From assembly GCF_000294655.1 (NCBI RefSeq), contig NZ_CAHP01000015.1:606-64605 (forward strand): a stretch of DNA of 64,000 bases. Direction: 5' to 3'. The notes under the pieces were generated by a model. It was not told where the DNA came from. It did not search any database and saw only the letters and a list, made by a program, of their open reading frames with translations. This stretch comes from Magnetospirillum molischianum DSM 120 (GTDB taxonomy: Bacteria > Pseudomonadota > Alphaproteobacteria > Rhodospirillales > Magnetospirillaceae). Shown one piece after another: positions 36,559 through 43,956 of this stretch (position 1 is its first letter; every line of letters starts with the position of its first letter). Position numbers and translations under genes: made by a program.

Positions 36559-37289
36559 AGATTGGGGTCCTCGGCTCCCCCAGCGCCGCCGTCAAGATAG
36601 TGTGCTCTGATCTCAGGATTGTTCAACAGCTCTGCACCTGATCCTGAGAGAGCGATCCGCCCGGTCACCATCACGTGGGCGCGGTGTGCCAACGACAAAG
36701 CGTGAAAAGCATTCTGCTCCACCAGCAGAACAGTAACACCCTGCTCCCTGTTAATTGTAGAGATGATATCGAAAATCTGACGAACAACCAAAGGCGCCAG
36801 ACCTAGAGATGGCTCGTCGAGCAACAGCAGACGCGGCCGACTCATCAGCGCCCGCCCGATTGCCAGCATTTGCTGCTCCCCTCCCGATAGGGTGCCGCCA
36901 CGCTGCTCCAATCGCTCACCAAGACGGGGAAACAGCTCCAAAACCCGATCGAGATCATCCTTGAAATGACGATCATCGACAATTGACGCGCCCATCCGCA
37001 GGTTTTCCAGTACGCTCATTCGCGGAAAGATCCGCCGCCCTTCAGGAGAATGAGCTAACCCTCTTCGTGCGATTTGATGGGTAGGAAGGGCGGTAATATC
37101 CTCGCCTGCTAAAATCACGCGCCCGGCGCTCGCACGAGGATTGCCGCAAATCGTCATCAGCAGAGTTGTCTTGCCGGCGCCATTAGCTCCGACGAGGGTG
37201 ACGATCTCGCCTTCCCTGACGTCAATATCGATCCCGTGCAGAGCCTCGATCCGACCGTAGCCTGAATGCAATCCCTCGACGCGAAGCAT
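36555..37289 (-). CDS. livF: Branched-chain amino acid ABC transporter ATP-binding protein LivF
   Basis: A 244-residue ABC ATPase with Walker A GANGAGKTTLL, signature TLSGGEQQMLAIGRAL, Walker B RLLLLDEPSLGLAP and the LivF-type MVTGRIALSGSGAELL end. It powers uptake through the LivH/LivM channel at the cytoplasmic face. The order livH-livM-livG-livF is canonical. It starts 3 nt after livG, and its stop overlaps the start of the sensor kinase. Confidence 0.94.
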   Translation of the reverse strand: MLRVEGLHSGYGRIEALHGIDIDVREGEIVTLVGANGAGKTTLLMTICGNPRASAGRVILAGEDITALPTHQIARRGLAHSPEGRRIFPRMSVLENLRMGASIVDDRHFKDDLDRVLELFPRLGERLEQRGGTLSGGEQQMLAIGRALMSRPRLLLLDEPSLGLAPLVVRQIFDIISTINREQGVTVLLVEQNAFHALSLAHRAHVMVTGRIALSGSGAELLNNPEIRAHYLDGGAGGAEDPNL

Positions 37290-37292
37290 AGG

Positions 37293-38123
37293 CTACCCCT
37301 CCGCGCCTGTGACGACGGCAGGTTCGTCCGGCTCACCGAGATAGGCTCTGATCACCGCCGGATTGCCCCGCACCTCGGCTGGGCTGCCCTCGGCGATGAG
37401 ATTGCCATGATCCAGAACCACCACCCGATCAGAGATGCCCATAACCACACTCATATCGTGTTCGATTAGCAACAGGCCGATCCCTTCCTCGTCGCGGATA
37501 CCGCGCAGCAATTGGTTAAGTTCGCCTGATTCACGGGGATTAAGCCCCGCAGCCGGTTCGTCCAGACACAACAGCAATGGGCGGGTACACATAGCCCGCG
37601 CGATTTCAAGTCGGCGCTGATGGCCATAGGGCAGCGAACCAGCCTCAGTATCGGCAAAAGATGTAAGACTGGTCCGATCCAGCCAATGGCGGGCCAAATC
37701 GATGGCCGCGTGTTCGGCCCGACGATAGCGACCCAGCCCCAGCAGCCCCGCGAGAGAAAACGCCGACGCCGCCATAAGAACCCGATGCTGGGCGACGATC
37801 AGGTTCTCAAGCACGCTCATCCGCGGGAACAGACGGATATTCTGGAACGTCCGTGCTACCCGTGCCTTGCGGGCGATAACATGGTCAGCCAACGTCTCGA
37901 GTCCCAACGCACTACCATCAGGATGGTGCAGAACCAATCGCCCAACCTGGGGGCGATAGAACCCGGTGATGCAATTGAACAACGTGGTCTTTCCAGCGCC
38001 ATTGGGACCGATCACCGCAGTGATTTCCCCCTGCCCTGCCGAGAAAGACAGATCGCTGATCGCCGACAAACCGCCGAATCGCATCGTCAGCCCATGGACA
38101 TCAAGGAGCGGCGGCGGCCTCAT
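37293..38123 (-). CDS. livG: Branched-chain amino acid ABC transporter ATP-binding protein LivG
   Basis: The second ATPase of the transporter, 276 residues: Walker A IGPNGAGKTTLFNCITGF, the LivG-specific ARTFQNIRLFPRMSVLENL, the degenerate signature SLPYGHQRRLEIARAM and Walker B LLCLDEPAAGLNP. The ATG at 38123 overlaps the livM stop (ATGA) and begins MRPPPLLDVHGLTMRFGG. A longer frame from 38183 would extend into livM and is not needed. Confidence 0.94.
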   Translation of the reverse strand: MRPPPLLDVHGLTMRFGGLSAISDLSFSAGQGEITAVIGPNGAGKTTLFNCITGFYRPQVGRLVLHHPDGSALGLETLADHVIARKARVARTFQNIRLFPRMSVLENLIVAQHRVLMAASAFSLAGLLGLGRYRRAEHAAIDLARHWLDRTSLTSFADTEAGSLPYGHQRRLEIARAMCTRPLLLCLDEPAAGLNPRESGELNQLLRGIRDEEGIGLLLIEHDMSVVMGISDRVVVLDHGNLIAEGSPAEVRGNPAVIRAYLGEPDEPAVVTGAEG

Positions 38124-39373
38124 GCCCGTCCTCCCAATCTGATCGTCGGCGACCGTGAGGAGAGTAAGCCGCTTGGCTTCCATAGCATGATCAACACCAT
38201 CGCCGCACCAAAGGCCAGCATCCGATACATTTGCAAGTCACGGAACCATTCCGGCAGACCGACCAGCAACAGCGCAGCAAGAACAATACCGATCTGGCTT
38301 CCCATTCCGCCCAGAACCACGATTGCCAGAATCATTGCAGATTCAATAAAAGTGAAGCTCTCGGGGCTGATAAAGCCCTGGCGGGTGGCAAAAAACGACC
38401 CAGCAAATCCGGCGAACATGGCGCCCAGGGCAAAGGCTGACAATTTGATCGTGGTTGGATTGATTCCCAACGAGCGACAGGCGATCTCGTCCTCACGCAA
38501 CGCTTCCCACGCTCGGCCAACCGGAAGACGGCGGATGCGCAACGTGAAGAGGTTGGTCGCCAAAGCCAGGGCCAGGATCAGGAAATATAGGAAGATCACC
38601 CGGTGGTCGGCGGAATAATTAAGACCGAAGAACTCAGCAAAGCCTGTCTGCCCCTCGGGCGGAACCGCTTTGAACGACAGGCCGAACAAGCTCGGTCGCT
38701 CGATACCGGAAATGCCGATCGGACCACCTGTCAGATCTTGCCAGTTTTGCAGGACGATACGGATGATCTCACCAAAACCCAACGTGACAATGGCCAGATA
38801 ATCGCCGCGCAATCTCAGAACAGGAAAGCCGAGAGCCAAGCCAAAAGCGGCGGCAAATAGCCCGGCCAGCGGTAAACAGACCCAGAAAGACAGGCCGAAC
38901 GTCATGGACAGCAAGGCGTAGGAATAGGCTCCGACAGCATAAAAGGCGACAAAACCGAGGTCGAGAAGCCCGGCCAGCCCGACCACAATGTTCAGCCCCC
39001 AGCCCAGCATGATGTAAATCAGCACCATCGTCGCTTTATCGACCAGATTGCGGTCGGCAAAGGGGAGGAACGGCAAGACCAATGCGAACAGTGCCAGCGC
39101 CCAGCCAACCCCGAATCGGGTCCACTCGGGCGGTGGCGGCGGAACCGGCAGGCGGATCGAGAAATCTCTTATCCAGCGCCGGAACAAATCGATGATCAAC
39201 CGCCCGCAGAATACCCCTCCGGCAGCCCAGGCAACCAGTTCAGGACGTCCGGACAAGGACAGGCCATTGGCCGAATCGACGAGACGCACCCCCAAAAGCG
39301 GCAAGGCGAGGAGCGCGGCGAGCAACGCCGCCAGAGCGGCGGAACGGATCAGAGGGGGGGATGAATCCTCCAT
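38120..39373 (-). CDS. livM: Branched-chain amino acid ABC transporter permease LivM
   Basis: This 417-residue permease has about ten membrane segments and the LivM/LivH-family loops DLGFVAFYAVGAYSYALL and RVGRAWEALREDEIAC-like VGRAWEALREDEIACRSLGI, which contacts the ATPases. The last part (FAGSFFATRQGFISPESFTF) is also typical. It has an extended, hydrophobic N-terminus with two extra segments. ATG 39373 (MEDSSPPLIRS) is chosen because it follows the livH stop by 4 nt; the frame from 39463 would overlap livH. Confidence 0.93.
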   Translation of the reverse strand: MEDSSPPLIRSAALAALLAALLALPLLGVRLVDSANGLSLSGRPELVAWAAGGVFCGRLIIDLFRRWIRDFSIRLPVPPPPPEWTRFGVGWALALFALVLPFLPFADRNLVDKATMVLIYIMLGWGLNIVVGLAGLLDLGFVAFYAVGAYSYALLSMTFGLSFWVCLPLAGLFAAAFGLALGFPVLRLRGDYLAIVTLGFGEIIRIVLQNWQDLTGGPIGISGIERPSLFGLSFKAVPPEGQTGFAEFFGLNYSADHRVIFLYFLILALALATNLFTLRIRRLPVGRAWEALREDEIACRSLGINPTTIKLSAFALGAMFAGFAGSFFATRQGFISPESFTFIESAMILAIVVLGGMGSQIGIVLAALLLVGLPEWFRDLQMYRMLAFGAAMVLIMLWKPSGLLSSRSPTIRLGGRA

Positions 39374-39377
39374 TTCC

Positions 39378-40292
39378 TTAAACTTTCTCGACGTCAGGAC
39401 GACCGAACAGGCCGGAGGGACGGAACAACAGAACTCCGACCAGGATCGCGAAGGTAGCGACATCCTTGTATTGGATCGAGAAGTAGGCGGACCATAAGGA
39501 TTCGGTCAGGCCGATCAGCAACCCGCCCAACATTGCCCCAGGAAGAGAACCGATCCCGCCAAGAACAGCGGCGGTGAATGCTTTTATACCGGCAATAAAT
39601 CCGATATAAAAATCGATCACACCATAATAAAGCGTTACCATCATCCCAGCAACACCAGCCAAAGCGGCACCAATGACGAATGTAGTCGAGACAACTCGAT
39701 CGACATTGACACCCAACAGCGCCGCCATTTTCATATCCTGCTCGGTCGCGCGCTGTGCTCGCCCAAGCGAGGTCCGGGCGATTATCCAGGTGAACCCGAC
39801 CATCAGAGTCAGGGTCAGCAGAAAGATGACAATCTGCAACCAACTGATGCTGAGAGCAATTTCCGCGCCCAAATCGAGGGTGATGCCACCCTGTATCACC
39901 GGGGGAAGCGGCTTGACGCGCGCACCTTGGGCAATTTGCACGAAATTCTGCAACAGGATCGATACCCCAATCGCAGAAATCAACGGTGCCAGTCGAGGTG
40001 CCCCGCGCAAGGGACGATAGGCCATCCGTTCGACCACCCACCCCCACAAGGCGGTGAACACCATGGTCACCAGTAGGGCGGCCAACAAAGCCAACGCGAC
40101 AGAGCCGCCGCCAATACTTGAAAAAACAAGGTAGGCGATTAGCGAAATAAAAGCACCTAACATGTATATTTCGCCATGAGCGAAATTAATCATGCCGATG
40201 ATTCCATAGACCATCGTATAGCCAAGGGCGATCAAACCGTAGATTGCACCAAGAGTCAGGCCATTAATCACTTGCTGGAAGAAATATTCCAT
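39378..40292 (-). CDS. livH: Branched-chain amino acid ABC transporter permease LivH
   Basis: LivH is 304 residues with eight or so membrane helices. Signature segments are GLTLGAIYGLIALGYTMVYGI, INFAHGEIYMLGAF and the ATPase-contacting TSLGRAQRATEQDMKMAALLGVN region. It is the first gene of livHMGF plus the sensor kinase. ATG 40292 is preferred; a GTG at 40298 is possible. No livK/livJ-type binding protein is encoded next to it, so the binding protein must be elsewhere. Confidence 0.94.
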   Translation of the reverse strand: MEYFFQQVINGLTLGAIYGLIALGYTMVYGIIGMINFAHGEIYMLGAFISLIAYLVFSSIGGGSVALALLAALLVTMVFTALWGWVVERMAYRPLRGAPRLAPLISAIGVSILLQNFVQIAQGARVKPLPPVIQGGITLDLGAEIALSISWLQIVIFLLTLTLMVGFTWIIARTSLGRAQRATEQDMKMAALLGVNVDRVVSTTFVIGAALAGVAGMMVTLYYGVIDFYIGFIAGIKAFTAAVLGGIGSLPGAMLGGLLIGLTESLWSAYFSIQYKDVATFAILVGVLLFRPSGLFGRPDVEKV

Positions 40293-40477
40293 CCGCACCC
40301 CAGTGCTTGCGACCCGGATCGGGCCAGCCTAATCAAAACTACTCACAGGGCTGCGCCTGTCAACCGCGAACACAGTCAACGGCGTCATCCACCGTTGCCC
40401 TGCATGCTTTTTAATCAGGGCGCGCAAGCTGTCTGATACACTCGCAGCAACGCGCAGAGTGTAGAAGGGAGGGCGTC

Positions 40478-41362
40478 ATGGCGCAGTCGCAACCGACCGA
40501 CGACGTTATCCGCATTCGTATCGATACGACCAGGGCGGTCGATGCCTTCCTCTGCCTTCTGGCGGAACAGGCGGCGGAGGGAGAGACCCGTGAACCGGCC
40601 AATCCGGCTGCAACGGCGATCTGGCGGGAACTGGCTCCATTCAGGCTGGTCGAATACGCCTATATTGACGAATCTGTTGGCCCGATCGACGGAGCGTATG
40701 TCGGCTTTCCGAATGGAATGTTGTACGCGGTCGAAGAGGACATTCCCGATCGGGCGGTCACAGATCTTATCTCGGCGGGAGAGCACCGCCTTAGCGCCCT
40801 ACCACCTCTATATGTCTACGTACCATTGCGTCAGCCGATTGGAATTCGGGCGATTGAATCGTTCCTGACCGAACTGTCCGCCCATATCGGGCATTCCCTT
40901 GTCGGCGTGCTGCCGGATTCAGATGAACGAATGGTGGCTCGGGTGTTCGACTCAGAAGGAACACGAGCGGCGACAGCGGAAACTGACCGCCATCTTGGTA
41001 AAAGAGACATCTTAGAACGTTTCGGCGCCCGCAGCCGTCGGTCTGATGGTCGAGCCTATGCCGTATTGACACTCTCCTTTGCCCGCCACGTTCTGGAGTT
41101 CGCCAATACGAAAGAGCGCGATGCCTTCATCGTCTGGTCGCATTATCTGTGCGACTGGATTTTTGCTAATGGCGGAGATGCCGCCGCACTGGGGTTTGCA
41201 GAACTCTGTCGCCCAGCCGAAATTGCCCCAGCGCCCGATAACGGTTGCACCACAGTACGTCTGGGCCTCGTATTTCCACCGATTCCGGCTCCTCCCGAAG
41301 GCATGCGGGAGGCGTGGATCGTTATCTTGCGCGCCATCGGTGGAAGCGCGACCAGACCGTAA
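40478..41362 (+). CDS. Conserved-looking protein of unknown function
   Basis: A 294-residue cytoplasmic protein with no signal peptide or membrane helix. I do not recognise the family. Composition is ordinary for the genome and an AAGGGAGGG site precedes the ATG by 4 nt, so it is a real gene. The N-terminal region alternates strands and helices (VIRIRIDTTRAVDAFLCLL) and the C-terminal third has a Trp-rich helix (AFIVWSHYLCDWIFANGG) and a strand-proline-strand end (VRLGLVFPPIPAPPEG). It is transcribed divergently from livH and converges on a receiver-domain gene. Confidence 0.7.
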   Translation: MAQSQPTDDVIRIRIDTTRAVDAFLCLLAEQAAEGETREPANPAATAIWRELAPFRLVEYAYIDESVGPIDGAYVGFPNGMLYAVEEDIPDRAVTDLISAGEHRLSALPPLYVYVPLRQPIGIRAIESFLTELSAHIGHSLVGVLPDSDERMVARVFDSEGTRAATAETDRHLGKRDILERFGARSRRSDGRAYAVLTLSFARHVLEFANTKERDAFIVWSHYLCDWIFANGGDAAALGFAELCRPAEIAPAPDNGCTTVRLGLVFPPIPAPPEGMREAWIVILRAIGGSATRP

Positions 41363-41374
41363 ACCTATTTGACA

Positions 41375-41743
41375 TCAGGCTGCGGCTTCGATCGCCCCCA
41401 GCAGGGCATCGACTTCAAACGGCTTTTCCAGTACCGCGACGGCACCGAGACGGCTAGCTGTTTCGAGTCCCTGAGCCTTGTCCAGTCGAGCGCTGCCACC
41501 CGATATGGCAATGATCCGGGCATCGGGTAGCATCGTCTGGAGTTCCAGAATAGTCTGGATACCATCCATTTCCGGCATGATGATGTCCGTCACGATAATA
41601 TCGAATTGACTTCCTTCGGCGACGATTTCAACCGCGATCAGGCCGTTATCGGCCGTAACGATCTCGTGGCCGACCGCGCTCAACACGTCAATTAATGAAT
41701 CGCGCATCAGCTTAGTGTCTTCAACGATCAGAATACGGCTCAT
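41375..41743 (-). CDS. Single-domain response regulator (CheY-like receiver)
   Basis: A 122-residue stand-alone receiver with all active-site residues: acidic pair in ILIVEDTKLMR, phospho-acceptor Asp53 in IIVTDIIMPEMDG, Ser/Thr switch in IIAISGGSARL and Lys in VAVLEKPFEVDALL. It has no output domain, so it must act by protein contact or as a phospho-relay intermediate. It could receive phosphate from one of the two orphan sensor kinases in the window, but this is speculation. It starts 22 nt after erpA. Confidence 0.9.
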   Translation of the reverse strand: MSRILIVEDTKLMRDSLIDVLSAVGHEIVTADNGLIAVEIVAEGSQFDIIVTDIIMPEMDGIQTILELQTMLPDARIIAISGGSARLDKAQGLETASRLGAVAVLEKPFEVDALLGAIEAAA

Positions 41744-41765
41744 GAATTTTCTACTTCGGGCGTGG

Positions 41766-42119
41766 TCAGACCGTAAAGGAATTACCACAGCCACAAGTGG
41801 CTGTAGCATTGGGATTGGTAATTTGGAATGACGAGCCGATCAAATCATCAACGAAATCGACAACAGCACCATTCAAAAGATCGAGCGATGCCTCGTCAAT
41901 GACAAGGGAGATACCCCGCTCATCAAACACTTTGTCGTCGTCATTTACGGCGTCATCAAGGGTAATTCCGTACTGAAAGCCAGAACACCCCCCTCCTGAA
42001 ACCGAGAGACGCAACTTTAGTCCCGGCTTCGCTTCAGCCTCGATCAGAGTGCGCACGCGTGCAGCGGCGCTTTCAGTCACGCCGACTCGAGCATTGGAGA
42101 GCGAAAGGGCTTCGGTCAT
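41766..42119 (-). CDS. erpA: Iron-sulfur cluster insertion protein ErpA (A-type carrier)
   Basis: The 117-residue A-type carrier has the three conserved cysteines: one in SGGGCSGFQYG and two in the C-terminal CGCGNSFTV. It passes Fe-S clusters from scaffold proteins to targets. The ATG at 42119 (MTEALSLSNARVGVTESAA) fits the family start; upstream in-frame sequence to 42248 is proline/arginine-rich and not part of the family. In many relatives erpA lies beside dgt and xth; here these genes are separated. Confidence 0.92.
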   Translation of the reverse strand: MTEALSLSNARVGVTESAAARVRTLIEAEAKPGLKLRLSVSGGGCSGFQYGITLDDAVNDDDKVFDERGISLVIDEASLDLLNGAVVDFVDDLIGSSFQITNPNATATCGCGNSFTV

Positions 42120-42249
42120 ACGGCACCTCGGGGGGACAGAACCAATCCCAGGCACCCTAGCACCAAACCCTCGGGCGGGGAAAGAGGGGGTTGAGACATC
42201 TTTTACCCCCTTGCGAAAGCCCTGTTCGAACGGTAGTTTTGCGGGCAAC

Positions 42250-42542
42250 GCCGGGTTAGCTCAGTTGGTAGAGCAACCGCCTTGAAAAGTTACGAGTGCC
42301 TTGGGGGAAACCCCGAGAGTAGAACCGCCCAAATTCGGGGAAAGCTACCGCCTTCGACTGAAGGCCACGCCAATCCCGAGCCAAGCCCCATCATAGGGGA
42401 AGGTGTAGAGACTAGACGGGTGGCACCTAAAGCCCCAGTGGCAACGGTGAAGGGATAGTCCAGCCCACGAACGTAAGGCGGCGAAAGCCGAAGTGGGACG
42501 GTAAGCGGTAGGTCGTCAGTTCGAGTCTGACACCCGGCACCA
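42250..42542 (+). tRNA. tRNA-Thr(UGU) interrupted by a group I intron
   Basis: Exon 1 is 42250-42283 and exon 2 is 42501-42542. Joined, they make a perfect 76-nt tRNA: acceptor GCCGGGT/ACCCGGC, D stem GCTC/GAGC, anticodon stem ACCGC/GCGGT around loop CTTGTAA (anticodon UGU), a 5-nt variable loop, T stem GTCAG/CTGAC with TTCGAGT, and an encoded CCA. G1-C72, C2-G71 and G35-U36 agree with threonine identity. The intron breaks the anticodon between U34 and G35. Unspliced RNA could not form the anticodon arm, so function depends on splicing. Confidence 0.93.
42284..42500 (+). ncRNA. Group I intron (IC3-like), probably self-splicing
   Basis: The 217-nt intron follows a U and ends in G. Helices found by eye: P1, exon CUU with guide GAG at 42294-42296, giving the U-G splice-site wobble. 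P2, CUUGGGG/CCCCGAG capped by GAAA. P3, 42325-42330 with 42418-42423. P4, 42334-42339 with 42375-42380. P5, CCUUC/GAAGG. P6, CCCC/GGGG. P7, GACUA 42410-42414 with UAGUC 42456-42460. P8, CACC/GGUG. P9, CCCAC/GUGGG with a GAAA-capped P9a. The core text (GGTGTAGAGACTAGACGG, then ATAGTCC) strongly resembles the Azoarcus tRNA-Ile intron. There is no internal reading frame. Confidence 0.92.
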
Positions 42543-43086
42543 TCAACCAACATCTCACCGCCGCCAATTCGACTAATGTGTACGGCTGCGGAAGGCGCGA
42601 ATGCGCCACCGCCGAAATCAGGTCAACCGAGCAAGCAGACCTTCCGACAAGAAAAAGCGATTGGTGAGCCGAAAGCGCACACCGTTCTATCCAAAAACGA
42701 CTGCGTCGCTACAGCATCCAGCGGTGATCGAGACGGTCGGATTGTCCAGGTCTGGGACACCCGATCCGAGACCGACTCGGAGCGCAAGACGCGGATCAAT
42801 ACCCCGCTCCGGGCTGCGCTGGCCGAGATCGACGCGGCACCGGTGCGGCCGGCCGCTCCGGGCCGGTGCTGGCCGCCCAAGCCGCCGGGACGGCTCCCGC
42901 TGCCGATGACGGTGGCGCGGCTGACCGAACTCGATTCCCAGGCCGCCGCTCTGCGGCTGGTGTCGTGATGCCACTCGCAACCAGATCAGAAATCACTGAC
43001 GTTTTGTCAACCGCCCGGCTTCCAAGAGGCGGGGGCGGATTTGAGACCGCTGGCTTTGGCGGGAATCCTGAGATCTTGGAGGATGG
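42543..43086. other. 544-nt spacer between two tRNA genes, no recognised gene
   Basis: The interval between tRNA-Thr and tRNA-Arg holds only low-confidence frames. The longest, 42576-42968 on the plus strand (130 codons), has an Arg/Pro/Ala-rich C-terminal part (LRAALAEIDAAPVRPA), no convincing ribosome site and no family I recognise. The 3' half is very GC-rich. It may be a decayed gene or remnant of an element inserted at a tRNA 3' end, but I see no integrase, attachment repeat or conserved RNA. Confidence 0.4.
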
Positions 43087-43163
43087 TGGCGCGCCCAGCA
43101 GGATTCGAACCTGCGACATCTCGCTTAGAAGGCGAGTGCTCTATCCAACTGAGCTATGGGCGC
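43087..43163 (-). tRNA. tRNA-Arg(UCU)
   Basis: A complete 77-nt cloverleaf on the minus strand: acceptor GCGCCCA/TGGGCGC, D arm GCTC AGTTGGATA GAGC, anticodon stem CTCGC/GCGAG around CTTCTAA (anticodon UCU), T arm GCAGG TTCGAAT CCTGC, discriminator G and encoded CCA. It reads AGA codons. No intron is present. Confidence 0.96.
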
Positions 43164-43317
43164 CTGTGCCGTTCCATCAATTTGGCGGGTGTTTTTAAGA
43201 CTAACCGCCCGTTTGTTCCACAAATTTTTCGGCATAGAGGCTTAGATTTTACCCTCGCCTCTCTTTCATCCGACAGCCTGGCCCACCCCGCTTGAGCCAA
43301 GGAGACCCATTCAGAAT

Positions 43318-43626
43318 TTAGAACCGGCCAAACTCCCGCTTGTCACTGCGGAAATTATCCGCATAGGACTTGGGTTTCTGCCTGCGAGGCAGCTCGTTGT
43401 CAACCCGATAGTCGAGTCCTTTGCGTCTGGCAAACGCAACCGCCTCGTCCCGGCTGGCAAAGGTCAGTCGAATTTGAGTAGCGGTGTCGCCTGAACCGGA
43501 CCACCCCATCAAAGCGTCAGGCAGCTTCGCCTCAGTCGGTTCGGCCTCCAGCACCCAGTTCCGAGCACTCCCCCCCGGCCCCGACTGCATCGCCGACTTA
43601 CTGGGCCGATAGATGCGAACCTGCAT
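43318..43626 (-). CDS. NADH dehydrogenase accessory subunit, NDUFS4 (18 kDa)-like
   Basis: The 102-residue protein matches the ETC complex I subunit (NDUFS4-like) family found in alphaproteobacteria and mitochondria. Motifs are VRIYRPSKSAMQSG at the start, WVLEAEP, the MGWSGSGDTATQIRLTF block, DEAVAFARRKGLDYRV and the C-terminal KPKSYADNFRSDKREFGRF. It binds the peripheral arm of respiratory complex I. The ATG at 43626 fits the family. It stands alone, apart from the nuo operon. Confidence 0.92.
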   Translation of the reverse strand: MQVRIYRPSKSAMQSGPGGSARNWVLEAEPTEAKLPDALMGWSGSGDTATQIRLTFASRDEAVAFARRKGLDYRVDNELPRRQKPKSYADNFRSDKREFGRF

Positions 43627-43956
43627 GGCTCCAAGCCTCCATTTACACTGTCTTGACGGCACCCTAGCAGACCTGCGCCCGCTACGAAAGCCCACGCGGA
43701 CAGGCTTTTCGCCGAGTTGACAGCGACAAGCTCGAACGGCAATACCAGACTGATCAGGATCAAATACACCGACCGCCTGACCGACGAGGGACCTTGAGTC
43801 CCCGGTCGGCAGCACGTCGGAAACCTCTCGCATGCCGAGGCACGCAATAATGAGGCGATAAGTCAGCGGACCTAGACTTTTATCATTCTGCTTCCGTCAA
43901 GCCCTGAATATTTCAAGTATCAGGAAAGCGGAACCCAAAACCGATATTTCGAACCT
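43627..43956. other. 330-nt intergenic region without a supported gene
   Basis: This stretch lies between the complex I subunit start and the flgE stop. It should hold the promoter of the subunit gene; a GGAGG occurs 12 nt before its ATG. Frames in it (for example to 43833 and 43847 on the minus strand) have no recognisable domain and appear non-coding. I see no clear hairpin with a T-run after flgE and no RNA gene. Confidence 0.4.

Noticed and set aside
37620-38618. 332-codon plus-strand frame opposite livG/livM
   Set aside because: Overlaps two well-supported transporter genes on the other strand.
42250-42290. Reading the unspliced loop as anticodon UGA (tRNA-Ser)
   Set aside because: The variable loop is 5 nt, the anticodon stem has no 3' partner without splicing, and the acceptor bases fit threonine.
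42290-42553. Minus-strand frame of 87 codons across the intron and tRNA exon
   Set aside because: It lies entirely within the intron/tRNA structure; no domain, and the RNA explanation is complete.
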